From: CAJXYS01 sp913063035
Lineage (GTDB): Bacteria; Pseudomonadota; Alphaproteobacteria; Rhodobacterales; Rhodobacteraceae
Assembly: GCF_050586465.1 (NCBI RefSeq)
Contig: NZ_JBOCEG010000003.1
Coordinates: 310,001-374,000 of the forward strand
Reading direction: 5' to 3'
DNA: 64,000 bases
The notes under the pieces are model-generated. The model did no database searches. It was not told where the DNA came from and was given only the letters and a program-made list of their open reading frames with translations. Shown here one piece after another: positions 54,404 to 62,569 of this stretch (positions are counted from its first letter, which is position 1; each line of letters opens with the position of its first letter). The position numbers were made by a program, and so were the translations under genes.

Positions 54404-54781
54404 CTAGCTTTGTCGCGCCGGGCAGTCCGGCCCGCAGAACATCTCGTAGAGCAGTTCTATGACCTGCTTGGCCCGCCCGTCCTTGAGTGAATAGTAGATG
54501 GTTTTGCCCTCGCGCCGATGGGCGACGAGCCCCTCCAGCCGCAGCCGGGCCAGCTGCTGGCTGACCGCGGCCTGCCGCGACGACAGGAGGCCTTCGAGTT
54601 CGGTGACCGATTTCTCGCCGGTGACGAGATGGCACAGGATCATCAGGCGTCCCTCATGCGCCATGGCCTTCATGAAGTCGGCCGCGCTCTGGGAGTGTTC
54701 CGCCATCCGGTCGATCTCCAGCCCGTCGATGGTTGCGACGGGGTCTTCCTCACCTGTATTGTCGAGTGCCGTCAGCGCCAT
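54404..54781 (-). CDS. soxR: ArsR-family sulfur-responsive repressor SoxR
   Basis: A 125-residue winged-helix repressor (KSVTELEGLLSSRQAAVSQQLARLRLEGLVAHRREGKTIYYSL). Cys50 (MILCHLV) and Cys116 (LYEMFCGPDC) correspond in place to the two thiols that form a sulfur bridge in the SqrR/BigR/SoxR group when persulfides appear, and Cys120 is extra. It is unrelated to the redox MerR-type SoxR of E. coli. It lies between the heme-binding-protein gene and soxT. In related species SoxR binds the soxS-soxV and soxW-soxX gaps. Confidence 0.9.
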   Translation of the reverse strand: MALTALDNTGEEDPVATIDGLEIDRMAEHSQSAADFMKAMAHEGRLMILCHLVTGEKSVTELEGLLSSRQAAVSQQLARLRLEGLVAHRREGKTIYYSLKDGRAKQVIELLYEMFCGPDCPARQS

Positions 54782-54803
54782 GCACTCCTCTTGTTATGTC
54801 GGG

Positions 54804-55310
54804 TCAGAAGCCGAGAAGCTCGTCCTCGATCGCCGTCAGACCTTCACGCGCACACTCATCATCCAGATCGGGTCCGGGCGCGCCCGAGACGCCGAGCCCG
54901 CCGATCACCGATCCCTTGGCTTCTATCACGATCCCGCCGCCCAGCGGAAGAGCGCGGGAGATGTTGCGGATCCCGGCGGACAGCTCGCCGGGCCGGGTGA
55001 CGCGGTCGAGTTCCAGCGTGTCGGTGCGGAAGCTTGCCGCGGTCCAGGCCTTGCGCGTCGCCGTTTCCTCGACATGGGCGCCGGCAAAGCGGTCGCGCAC
55101 GAAGACCTGCGTGACGCCGAAGCGGTCCACGACCGCGACGCCCACCTGGTAGCCGGCGGCGCGGCAGGCTTCCATCGTGGCGACGGCGAGCTTGGTCGCG
55201 ACGGAAGGTTTCAGAACCTCGAATTCCACGAAGGCGTCGTCGTCCTGGGCAGCGGCGGCGCCCGCGGAAACGGCGAGCGCGGTCGCGGCGGCGATGGCTG
55301 TGCGGATCAT
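54804..55310 (-). CDS. Exported GlcG/HbpS-type heme-binding protein in sox operon
   Basis: A 168-residue protein with a Sec signal peptide (residues 1-22, ending AAAAQ) followed by the GlcG/HbpS domain (DUF336): KLAVATMEACRAAGYQVGVAVVDRFG, then GIVIEAKGSVIGGLGVSGAPGPDLDDECAREGLTAI. Relatives bind heme or corrinoids, or support glycolate use; some sense redox stress. The start overlaps the soxS stop by 4 bases and a GGAGGA site precedes it, so it is made with soxS. Its place between soxS and soxR suggests a periplasmic role in heme handling for Sox cytochromes or in sulfur sensing, which is inference. Confidence 0.85.
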   Translation of the reverse strand: MIRTAIAAATALAVSAGAAAAQDDDAFVEFEVLKPSVATKLAVATMEACRAAGYQVGVAVVDRFGVTQVFVRDRFAGAHVEETATRKAWTAASFRTDTLELDRVTRPGELSAGIRNISRALPLGGGIVIEAKGSVIGGLGVSGAPGPDLDDECAREGLTAIEDELLGF

Positions 55311-55693
55311 GATTGTGGGTCCTCCCTTTCGGTGTCCGGTGTTTCTGCGTGGCTTTCGATGAGGTCCGCGACGAGCCCCCAGAAGAAGTCTTCGCCCGGG
55401 TAGCCCTCGATCCGGCCGAGTTCCCGGCCGTCGCGCACCAGCACGAATGTCGGCGTGAATTGCGGCCGGCTGGCCAGGTCGAGCCCCTCGGGATAGGGGC
55501 CGGCGATGTTCAGCCGCTTCAGCGGGGCGGCCGCGCCCTCGGCGGTCTTGGGGTAGATCGGCCCGATTTCCTCGTGCCAGCGCTCGCACCAGTGGCAGCC
55601 CGCCTGCTCGAACATCAGGAGCCGCATCTCCGCCGCGGCGGGGGGCGCCAGGGCCGCGAGGGCCAGCAGGAAGGGGGCGATCAACCGGTACAT
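55307..55693 (-). CDS. soxS: Periplasmic thioredoxin SoxS
   Basis: A 128-residue thioredoxin-like protein with a signal peptide (residues 1-21, PPAAA) and the redox pair Cys33-His-Trp-Cys36 in FEQAGCHWCERWHEEIG. In Paracoccus SoxS keeps SoxYZ active by reducing its carrier-arm cysteine. The segment QFTPTFVLVRDG supplies the cis-proline. It is the first gene of the minus-strand operon soxS-hbpS-soxR-soxT, divergent from soxV with 79 bases between. Confidence 0.9.
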   Translation of the reverse strand: MYRLIAPFLLALAALAPPAAAEMRLLMFEQAGCHWCERWHEEIGPIYPKTAEGAAAPLKRLNIAGPYPEGLDLASRPQFTPTFVLVRDGRELGRIEGYPGEDFFWGLVADLIESHAETPDTEREDPQS

Positions 55694-55720
55694 TCAGCAA
55701 CTCCGTTGACGTGGCATACC

Positions 55721-55757
55721 ATTATATACAAAAATTCTAATTTGTTTTCACATTCGA
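55721..55757. promoter_or_regulatory. soxS-soxV regulatory region with TCGA motif
   Basis: A perfect -10 TATAAT on the minus strand (plus ATTATA, 55721-55726) fits soxS transcription, with only a weak -35. ATTCGA at 55752-55757 is one of four related TCGA-centred elements in sox junctions. The gap is unusually AT-rich for this genome. SoxR is known in relatives to bind here. Confidence 0.5.
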
Positions 55758-55772
55758 CTCAAGGATGCAGCG

Positions 55773-56510
55773 ATGCTCGACATTTCCTATGGCGGCGCTC
55801 TCCTCGCGGGGCTGTTGTCCTTCCTGTCGCCCTGCATCCTGCCGATCGTCCCGTTCTACTTCACCTACATGGCCGGGATCTCGATGTCCGAGCTGCGGTC
55901 GGACAACACGCTGGCGCCGGGCGCGCAGCGGCGGCTCGTGGTCTCGGCGATCTTCTTCGCGCTCGGCGTGACGACGATCTTCGTGCTGCTCGGGCTCGGC
56001 GCCACGGCGGCGGGGCAGGTGTTCCGCGAGTGGAAGGAGCCGCTCTCCTATGTCGCGGCCGCGATCCTGCTTGTCTTCGGGCTGCATTTCCTGGGCGTGA
56101 TGCGGATTCCCTTCCTCTACCGGGAGGCGCGGGTGGAGGCGCAGGCCAATCCCGCGACCATCGCGGGGGCCTACGTCATGGGGCTCGCCTTCGGGTTCGG
56201 CTGGACGCCCTGCGTGGGCCCTGCGCTGGCCGCGATCCTGATGGTCGCCTCGATGCAGCAGAGCCTCTGGCAGGGCGGGTCGCTGCTGCTGGTCTACGGG
56301 CTGGGGATGACCTTTCCCTTCGTGGTGGCGGCCTTCTTCGCGCGCCCGTTCCTGGGCTGGATGCAACGCAACCGCAAGTATCTCGGCTATGTCGAGAAGG
56401 CGATGGGGCTATTGCTGATCGTCTTCGCGGTGCTGATCGCCACCAATTCGATCGCGTATATCGCGCAATGGATGATTGAAACCTTCCCGAGCTTCGGGAA
56501 GATCGGCTAG
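55773..56510 (+). CDS. soxV: CcdA-type membrane thiol transporter SoxV
   Basis: SoxV passes electrons from cytoplasmic thioredoxin across the inner membrane to SoxW/SoxS. The 245-residue protein has about six helices. The two redox cysteines are Cys21 (FLSPCILPIVPFY) and Cys147 (GFGWTPCVGPALA), the CcdA pair. AAGGATG precedes the ATG. It is the first gene of the plus-strand sox operon, 11 bases before soxW. Confidence 0.95.
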   Translation: MLDISYGGALLAGLLSFLSPCILPIVPFYFTYMAGISMSELRSDNTLAPGAQRRLVVSAIFFALGVTTIFVLLGLGATAAGQVFREWKEPLSYVAAAILLVFGLHFLGVMRIPFLYREARVEAQANPATIAGAYVMGLAFGFGWTPCVGPALAAILMVASMQQSLWQGGSLLLVYGLGMTFPFVVAAFFARPFLGWMQRNRKYLGYVEKAMGLLLIVFAVLIATNSIAYIAQWMIETFPSFGKIG

Positions 56511-56521
56511 GGAGGAAACGG

Positions 56522-57091
56522 ATGCGACTGACGACACTGATCGCCGCCGCGGCACTGGCGCTGGCGGCCCCGGCGGCAGGGGCGGCGCCCATGGGCGACG
56601 ACGGGCTGCACAAGCCCGACTGGCTGCGCGAGACCTTCAAGGACATGGCCATGGATCTCGAGGAGGCCACCGCCGAGGGCAAGCGGCTGATGGTGATCTG
56701 GGAGCAGCGCGGCTGCATCTACTGCAAACAGATGCACGAGGAGGTGTTTCCCGTTCCCGAGATCGATGCGCTGATCGAGGAAAACTACTTCGTCGTGCAG
56801 ATGAATCTTTTCGGCGATGTCGAGGTGGTCGACTTCGACGGCACCGCGATGTCCGAAAAGGCGATGGCGCGGCGCTGGGGCGTGGTCTTCACCCCGACGA
56901 TGATGTTCTTCCCCGAAACGGTGGAGGGCACGCCGAAGGCGTCGGAGGCCGCGGTCGTGACCATGCCGGGGGCCTTCGCCAAGGGCACGACGAAGAATCT
57001 GCTGACCTGGGTGCTCGAAAAAGGCTACGAGGGCGAGGAGCATTTCCAGAAGTATCACGCCCGCAAGCTTATGGAATCCCAGCAAAACTGA
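56522..57091 (+). CDS. soxW: Periplasmic thioredoxin SoxW
   Basis: A 189-residue thioredoxin-like protein with a signal peptide (residues 1-22) and the redox pair Cys65-Ile-Tyr-Cys68 in WEQRGCIYCKQMHEEVF. It accepts electrons from SoxV. The C-terminal half includes the cis-proline segment GVVFTPTMMFF. GGGAGG lies 8 bases before ATG. The 109-base gap to soxX holds a probable second promoter. Confidence 0.93.
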   Translation: MRLTTLIAAAALALAAPAAGAAPMGDDGLHKPDWLRETFKDMAMDLEEATAEGKRLMVIWEQRGCIYCKQMHEEVFPVPEIDALIEENYFVVQMNLFGDVEVVDFDGTAMSEKAMARRWGVVFTPTMMFFPETVEGTPKASEAAVVTMPGAFAKGTTKNLLTWVLEKGYEGEEHFQKYHARKLMESQQN

Positions 57092-57118
57092 TGTGCTGCA
57101 CTGCAACATATGCAGAAA

Positions 57119-57161
57119 ATCGAATTCATTGTTGCATGCAATTGTGTGCCTCGGCTAGGGT
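57119..57161 (+). promoter_or_regulatory. soxX promoter and TCGA motif
   Basis: ATCGAAT (57119-57125) lies just upstream of a promoter-like TTGCAT (57132-57137)-N18-TAGGGT (57156-57161). A wider inverted repeat TGCAAC (57102-57107) / GTTGCA (57131-57136) flanks the motif. The gyrA promoter has the same -35 and spacing. Confidence 0.5.
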
Positions 57162-57200
57162 AGCGGTCAAACACGAAACGGAATCAAGGGAGGAATTTGG

Positions 57201-57683
57201 ATGACGCGCAGCGCGTTTCTTGTGGCGGGGGCCATCGCTGCCGCCGCGACGGCGGCCACCGCCGCCGAGATCAAGCCCGGAGACGTCGCGTATGGCGAGT
57301 ACGGCGCCGTCGAGCAATCGCTGACCGGTGCGCCCGGCGATGCCGAACGCGGCAGGGAAATCATGGCGACCAAGAGCCTCGGCAACTGCGTCTCCTGCCA
57401 TGCCGTGAGCGACATGAGCGACATTCCCTTCCACGGAGAGGTGGGCCCGACCCTCGACGGAACCGGCGCCCGCTGGTCGGAGGCCGAGCTTCGCGGCATC
57501 GTGGCGAACGCCAAGATGACCTTCCCGGAATCGATGATGCCGTCCTTCTACAAGACCGAGGGCTACATCCGCCCGGGCGACGGCTTCACGGGCAAGGCCG
57601 CCGAGGAACCGCTGCCACCGCTTCTGACGGCGCAGCAGATCGAGGATGTGGTCGCCTATCTGAAGACCCTGAAAGAGATGTGA
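57201..57683 (+). CDS. soxX: Sulfur oxidation c-type cytochrome SoxX
   Basis: The 160-residue mono-heme subunit of the SoxXA complex, which couples thiosulfate to SoxYZ. Signal peptide residues 1-22 (TAATAA). The heme site is Cys63-Val-Ser-Cys66-His67 in GNCVSCHAVS, and Met112 or Met113 in PESMMPSFY is the likely axial ligand. GGGAGG precedes the ATG. It begins the structural run XYZA. Confidence 0.95.
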   Translation: MTRSAFLVAGAIAAAATAATAAEIKPGDVAYGEYGAVEQSLTGAPGDAERGREIMATKSLGNCVSCHAVSDMSDIPFHGEVGPTLDGTGARWSEAELRGIVANAKMTFPESMMPSFYKTEGYIRPGDGFTGKAAEEPLPPLLTAQQIEDVVAYLKTLKEM

Positions 57684-57718
57684 TCCCCCGGGGTCGCGAG
57701 AGCACATAGGAGAGAGCT

Positions 57719-58135
57719 ATGGAATTTACGAGACGTGGAGCCCTGGCGGTCGGTGCCGGCGCAGTCGCGGCGTCTGTCCTTCCGTCCTTCGCCTTCGCCA
57801 GCGTCGATGACGCCGTCGCGGCGTTCACCGGCGGGGCCGAGCTGGGCGAGGGCGGTCTGACCCTGACCACCCCGGAAATCGCCGAGAACGGCAACACCGT
57901 GCCGGTCAGCGTGGACGCGCCCGGCGCCGAGGCCGTGATGCTGCTGGCCGCCGGCAACCCGAGCCCGGATGTCTGCACCTTCAACTTCGGCCCGATGGCC
58001 GGGGCGCAGTCGGCATCCACCCGTATCCGCCTCGCCGGCACGCAGGACGTGGTCGCCATCGCCAAGATGAGCGACGGCAGCTTCGTGCGCGCCTCGAACG
58101 AGGTCAAAGTCACCATCGGCGGCTGCGGCGGCTGA
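57719..58135 (+). CDS. soxY: Sulfur carrier protein SoxY
   Basis: The 138-residue carrier subunit. A twin-arginine signal (FTRRGALAVGAGAVAASVLPSFAFA) exports it with SoxZ. The C-terminus ends GGCGG, and Cys136 carries the sulfur intermediates. A second cysteine (SPDVCTFNF) lies in the domain core. AGGAGA precedes the ATG; soxZ follows after 19 bases. Confidence 0.97.
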   Translation: MEFTRRGALAVGAGAVAASVLPSFAFASVDDAVAAFTGGAELGEGGLTLTTPEIAENGNTVPVSVDAPGAEAVMLLAAGNPSPDVCTFNFGPMAGAQSASTRIRLAGTQDVVAIAKMSDGSFVRASNEVKVTIGGCGG

Positions 58136-58154
58136 TCTAGAGGAGTAGAAGACA

Positions 58155-58484
58155 ATGGCTAAAGGTGTCAGACCCCGCGTTAAGGTTCCGGGTTCCGCTT
58201 CGGCCGGTGACGTCATCACCATCAAGACGCTCATCAGCCACCCGATGGAATCCGGCCAGCGCAAGGACAGCGACGGCAACGTCATCCCGCGCTCGATCAT
58301 CAACCGCTTCGTCTGTGACTTCAACGGCGAGAACGTGATCGACGTGACGATGGAGCCGGCGATCTCGACGAACCCCTATTTCGAGTTCCAGGCGATGGTG
58401 CCGGAAGGGGGCGAGTTCAAGTTCACCTGGTACGACGACGACGGCTCCGTCTACGAGGAAGCGAAGTCGATCTCGGTCGGCTGA
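58155..58484 (+). CDS. soxZ: SoxZ, partner of SoxY
   Basis: The 109-residue subunit that binds SoxY and presents its arm. No signal peptide, as expected, since it rides out with Tat-exported SoxY. Family core: KGVRPRVKVPGSASAGDVITIKTLISHPMESGQRKD and FEFQAMVPEGGEFKFTWYDDDGS. It has one cysteine (VCDFNG). Confidence 0.96.
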   Translation: MAKGVRPRVKVPGSASAGDVITIKTLISHPMESGQRKDSDGNVIPRSIINRFVCDFNGENVIDVTMEPAISTNPYFEFQAMVPEGGEFKFTWYDDDGSVYEEAKSISVG

Positions 58485-58532
58485 GCGTCGGAACGGACCG
58501 TCGACAACGATAATCAGGGAGGAACGTACAGA

Positions 58533-59393
58533 ATGAAAACATCGTCGCTTCGCAAGACGCTCGGTCTCTCGGCAGCGGCCCTCGCCATGGGGTGCGGGGC
58601 CGCGCTCGCCGACGCCGACGACAATCTGGTCGTCAATGGCGAGATCGAGATGGTCACGCAGACGGAGGCTCCGGAACATGTCGAGTATCTGAGTACGATC
58701 CGGTCCGGCTGGACCTATCGTTCCGACGAGACCCAGCAATTCCAGATGGACGACTTCGACAACCCGGCGATGATCTTCGTCGACGAGGCGCGGGCGTCCT
58801 GGAACACCGCCGAAGGCTCCGAAGGCAAGTCCTGCGCGTCGTGTCACGGCACGCCGGAGGAAAGCATGAAGGGCCTGCGCGCGGTGATGCCGAAGTGGAA
58901 CGAGGAGGCCGGCGAAGTCTGGACCCTCGAGAAGTACGTCAACGACTGCCGCGAGAACCGCATGGGCGCGGATGCCTGGGGCTGGACCTCCACCCCGATG
59001 CGCAACATGACCGCGCTCATCTCGGTGCCGTCGCGTGGCATGCCGGTCAACGTCGCCATCGACGGCCCGGCGCGCGAGACCTGGGAGCGGGGCAAGGAGC
59101 TCTACTACACCCGGACGGGCCAGCTGGAGCTTTCCTGCGCGAACTGCCACGAGGACAACCACGACAACTTCATCCGCGCCGACCACCTGAGCCAGGGCCA
59201 GATCAACGGCTTCCCGACCTACCGGCTCAAGAACGCGCGGCTGAACTCGATCCACGGGCGGTTCAAGGGGTGCGTGCGCGACACCCGCGCCGAAACCTTC
59301 AGCCCCGGGTCGGATGATTTCGTGGCGCTGCAGCTCTACGTTGCCTCGCGCGGCAACGGCCTCTCGGTCGAGGCCCCCGCCGTGCGGAACTAA
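58533..59393 (+). CDS. soxA: Diheme c-type cytochrome SoxA
   Basis: The catalytic subunit of SoxXA, 286 residues. Signal peptide residues 1-26. Two heme sites are visible: Cys101-Ala-Ser-Cys104-His105 and Cys202-Ala-Asn-Cys205-His206, so this is the diheme type. Cys139 (NDCREN) is placed to be the distal thiolate of the first heme. Cys247 in FKGCVRDTRAE is the family's ligand cysteine that becomes a persulfide. A strong terminator hairpin follows 6 bases after the stop. Confidence 0.95.
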   Translation: MKTSSLRKTLGLSAAALAMGCGAALADADDNLVVNGEIEMVTQTEAPEHVEYLSTIRSGWTYRSDETQQFQMDDFDNPAMIFVDEARASWNTAEGSEGKSCASCHGTPEESMKGLRAVMPKWNEEAGEVWTLEKYVNDCRENRMGADAWGWTSTPMRNMTALISVPSRGMPVNVAIDGPARETWERGKELYYTRTGQLELSCANCHEDNHDNFIRADHLSQGQINGFPTYRLKNARLNSIHGRFKGCVRDTRAETFSPGSDDFVALQLYVASRGNGLSVEAPAVRN

Positions 59394-59399
59394 GACAGA

Positions 59400-59426
59400 G
59401 GGCCCGCGCCGCACCGGCGCGGGCCC
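59400..59426 (+). terminator. Intra-operon terminator between soxA and soxB
   Basis: A perfect 12-bp stem, GGGCCCGCGCCG (59400-59411) and CGGCGCGGGCCC (59415-59426), with a 3-base loop, followed by ATTCGTTTGATCCTTTTTC. It starts 6 bases after the soxA stop and 107 bases before soxB, so it should reduce readthrough from soxXYZA into soxBCD. Confidence 0.8.
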
Positions 59427-59533
59427 ATTCGTTTGATCCTTTTTCTTGAAACGCGCGTTGCGACGGACACGCCGGGGCGTGCGCCGAACGGACAGCTCGT
59501 AACGCGGTCACGCGAAGTCAGGAGTAGAGCGCA

Positions 59534-61228
59534 ATGATCTCCCGCAGAGATTTCCTTCAGGCGACGGTGGCGGCTTCGGCCGTCTATGGTGCATCGGGCA
59601 TCGGCAACTGGGCGAGGCTCGCCGCGCAGCAGGCGCTGACCCAGGATCAGCTGCTCGACTTCGACACGATGGGCAATGTCACGCTCATCCACGTCACCGA
59701 CATCCACGGCCAGATGAAGCCGGTCTACTTCCGCGAGCCGGAAATCAACATCGGCGTCGGGGCCGTCGACGGGCTGCCGCCGCATGTCACCGGCCGCGAC
59801 TTCCTCGATCTCTACGGGATCGCGCCCGGCACCCCCGAGGCCTATGCGCTGACCTATGTGGATTTCGTCTCGCTCGCCAAGGGCTACGGCCGCATGGGCG
59901 GGCTCGACCGCGTGGCGACCGTGATCAATTCGATCCGGGCCGAGCGTCCGGACGCGCTGCTGCTGGACGGTGGCGACACCTGGCACGGCTCCTACACCAC
60001 GCTGAAGACCGAGGCGCAGGACATGGTCAACGTCATGAACGCGCTGAAACCCGACGCGATGACCAGCCACTGGGAATTCACCCTCGGCATCGACCGGGTG
60101 AACGAGATCGTCGAAGGCCTGCCGTTCCCCTTCCTGGGCGCCAACATCTTCGACGCGATGTGGGACGAGCCGGCCTACCAGCCCTACGAGATCTTCGAGC
60201 GCGGCGGCGCGAAGATCGCCGTGATCGGCCAGGCCTTCCCCTACATGCCGATCGCCAACCCCGGCTGGATGTTCCCGGACCTCTCCTTCGGCATCCGCGA
60301 CGAACGCATGGCGTCGCTGGTCCGGGAAGTCCGCGAGGAGCAGGGCGCCGATCTCGTCGTGGTGCTCAGCCACAACGGCTTCGACGTGGACCGCAAGATG
60401 GCCGGCCAGATCGAGGGCATCGACGTGATCCTGACGGGCCACACCCATGACGCGCTGCCCGAACCCGTGCGCGTGGGCAACACGCTGCTGATCGCGTCGG
60501 GCTCCAACGGCAAGTTCGTCAGCCGCCTGGATCTCGACGTCCGCGACGGCGAGATGAAGGGCTTCCGCCACAAGCTGATCCCGATCTTCTCGGACGTGAT
60601 CGCACCGGACGCGCAGGTGGCGGCGGTGATCGACGAACAGCGCGCGCCCTTCGAGGCCGAGCTCTCGGAGGTGATCGGGCACACCGACAGCCTGCTCTAC
60701 CGCCGCGGCAACTTCAACGGGACGTGGGACGACCTGATCTGCAACGCGCTCATCGACGAACGCGAGGCCGACATCGCGCTCAGCCCCGGCTTCCGCTGGG
60801 GGCCGAGCCTGATCCCGGGCGACGCGATCACGCGCGAGGATATCTTCAACGCCACCGCGATGACCTATCCCGAGGCCTACCGCTCCGAGATGACCGGCGA
60901 GATGCTGCACGTCATCATGGAGGACGTCGCCGACAACCTGTTCAACCCGGACCCCTATTACCAGCAGGGCGGCGACATGGTGCGTGTCGGCGGCATGGGT
61001 TACCAGATCGACGTGACCAAGCCGCAGGGCGAGCGCATCACCAACATGACGCTGCTGAAGACGGGCGAACTGATCGATCCCGAAAAGTCCTATGTCGTCG
61101 CCGGCTGGGCCAGCGTGAACGAGGGCACCGAGGGCCCGCCGATCTGGGAGGTGGTGGAAAACTACATCGCCCGCAAGGAGCGCATCCAGATCGAGCCCAA
61201 CGACACGGTAAAGGTGATCGGGGCATAA
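59534..61228 (+). CDS. soxB: Thiosulfohydrolase SoxB
   Basis: SoxB releases sulfate from the SoxY-bound thiosulfonate using a dimanganese site. The 564-residue protein has a Tat signal (MISRRDFLQATVAASAVYGASG). Metallophosphatase motifs are HVTDIHGQMKPVY, LLDGGDTWHGS, SHWEFTLG, VVLSHNGFDVD and LTGHTHD, followed by the 5'-nucleotidase C-terminal domain. CAGGAG precedes the ATG. It is the first gene after the internal terminator. Confidence 0.97.
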   Translation: MISRRDFLQATVAASAVYGASGIGNWARLAAQQALTQDQLLDFDTMGNVTLIHVTDIHGQMKPVYFREPEINIGVGAVDGLPPHVTGRDFLDLYGIAPGTPEAYALTYVDFVSLAKGYGRMGGLDRVATVINSIRAERPDALLLDGGDTWHGSYTTLKTEAQDMVNVMNALKPDAMTSHWEFTLGIDRVNEIVEGLPFPFLGANIFDAMWDEPAYQPYEIFERGGAKIAVIGQAFPYMPIANPGWMFPDLSFGIRDERMASLVREVREEQGADLVVVLSHNGFDVDRKMAGQIEGIDVILTGHTHDALPEPVRVGNTLLIASGSNGKFVSRLDLDVRDGEMKGFRHKLIPIFSDVIAPDAQVAAVIDEQRAPFEAELSEVIGHTDSLLYRRGNFNGTWDDLICNALIDEREADIALSPGFRWGPSLIPGDAITREDIFNATAMTYPEAYRSEMTGEMLHVIMEDVADNLFNPDPYYQQGGDMVRVGGMGYQIDVTKPQGERITNMTLLKTGELIDPEKSYVVAGWASVNEGTEGPPIWEVVENYIARKERIQIEPNDTVKVIGA

Positions 61229-61261
61229 TGTCCCGATCGTTCATATAGACAAATTCAAAAA

Positions 61262-61268
61262 ATCGAAT
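61262..61268. promoter_or_regulatory. TCGA motif in soxB-soxC gap
   Basis: ATCGAAT preceded by an A-run; the 10 bases AAAATCGAAT are shared exactly with the soxW-soxX gap (57116-57125). The 75-base gap is strongly AT-rich against its surroundings. No clear -10/-35 pair is visible. Confidence 0.45.
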
Positions 61269-61303
61269 ACAAAGGCATACAGGACAATGCGGAGGAGAGT
61301 CAC

Positions 61304-62569
61304 ATGACCGAGAAGTCTGGTCCTTCGACCACGCGCCGCGGCTTTTTGAAAGCCGGTCTGGCCGCGGGCGGGGCTGTTGCCTCGGGCGGCGCGGCCTATG
61401 CCGCCGGCGACCCGGCGATCACCGAACTGCAACCGTGGATGCAATACCTGGGCGACGGGGTGGATGCCCGGCCCTACGGCTATCCCAGCGAGTTCGAGTC
61501 CCACGTCAAGCGGCGCAACGTCGAATGGCTGACCGCCGACACCGTGTCGTCGGTCAACTTCACCCCGCTGCACGAGCTCGACGGGATCATCACCCCGAAC
61601 GGGCTCTGCTTCGAGCGCCACCACGGCGGCATCGCCGAGATCGACCCGGCCCAGCACCGGCTGATGATCAACGGCCTCGTGGACAAGCCGCTGGTCTTCA
61701 CCATGCAGGACCTGATGCGCTTCCCGCGGGAAAACCACGTCTACTTCCTCGAATGCGCGGCGAATACCGGCATGGAATGGCGCGGCGCGCAGCTGAACGG
61801 CTGCCAGTTCACCCATGGCATGATCCACAACGTCATGTACACGGGCATCCCGCTGAAGCTGATCCTGGAAGAGGCCGGTCTCAAGACCAACGCCAAGTGG
61901 ATCCTGCCCGAGGGCGCCGATGCCTCCGGCATGACCCGGTCGGTCCCGATGGAGAAGGCGCTGGACGACTGCCTCGTGGCCTTCAAGATGAACGGCGAGA
62001 TGCTGCGCCCCGAGCAGGGCTACCCGCTGCGGCTGGTCGTGCCGGGCTGGGAAGGCAACATGTGGGTCAAGTGGCTTCGCCGGATCGAGGTGGGCGACAA
62101 GCCCTGGCATCACCGCGAGGAGACGTCGAAATACACCGACCTGCTGGAAAACGGCGACGCGCGGCGTTTCACCTGGGAGATGGACGCCAAGTCCGTCATC
62201 ACCAACCCGAGCCCGCAGGCGCCGATCCTGCACGGCAAGGGCCACACGGTGCTGACAGGCGTCGCCTGGTCCGGCCGCGGCACCATCCCGCGGGTCGACG
62301 TCACGATCGACGGCGGCAAGAACTGGCACCAGGCGCGCATGGACGGCCCGTCGCTGACGAAGTCGATGCACCGTTTCTACTACGAGTTCGACTGGGACGG
62401 CTCGCCGCTGCTGCTGCAGAGCCGCGCGCATGATTCCACCGGCTACGTGCAGCCGACCAAGGACGAGCTGCGCAAGTTCCGCGGCGAGAACTCGATCTAC
62501 CACAACAACGGCATCCAGACCTGGTATGTCAACGAGAAAGGGATCGCTGAAAATGTCGAAGTTTCTTAA
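61304..62569 (+). CDS. soxC: Molybdenum subunit of sulfane dehydrogenase SoxC
   Basis: SoxC, with SoxD, oxidises the SoxY-bound sulfane sulfur, a six-electron step. The 421-residue protein has a Tat signal (TRRGFLKAGLAAGGAVASGGAAYA). It has the sulfite-oxidase fold, with the molybdenum-ligating cysteine in YFLECAANTGMEW and the Mo-co dimerisation domain from about residue 290. Its stop lies 17 bases inside soxD. moaC and moeA in this window supply the cofactor pathway. Confidence 0.96.
   Translation: MTEKSGPSTTRRGFLKAGLAAGGAVASGGAAYAAGDPAITELQPWMQYLGDGVDARPYGYPSEFESHVKRRNVEWLTADTVSSVNFTPLHELDGIITPNGLCFERHHGGIAEIDPAQHRLMINGLVDKPLVFTMQDLMRFPRENHVYFLECAANTGMEWRGAQLNGCQFTHGMIHNVMYTGIPLKLILEEAGLKTNAKWILPEGADASGMTRSVPMEKALDDCLVAFKMNGEMLRPEQGYPLRLVVPGWEGNMWVKWLRRIEVGDKPWHHREETSKYTDLLENGDARRFTWEMDAKSVITNPSPQAPILHGKGHTVLTGVAWSGRGTIPRVDVTIDGGKNWHQARMDGPSLTKSMHRFYYEFDWDGSPLLLQSRAHDSTGYVQPTKDELRKFRGENSIYHNNGIQTWYVNEKGIAENVEVS

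Noticed and set aside
55694..55772. AT-rich sox junctions as remnants of inserted DNA
   Set aside because: No terminal repeats, target duplications or transposase fragments; promoter function explains the composition.
58585..58600. Possible lipobox in the SoxA signal peptide (ALAMGC)
   Set aside because: Residue -3 is Ala and -2 is Met, which does not fit a lipobox; ordinary cleavage after AALA is more likely.
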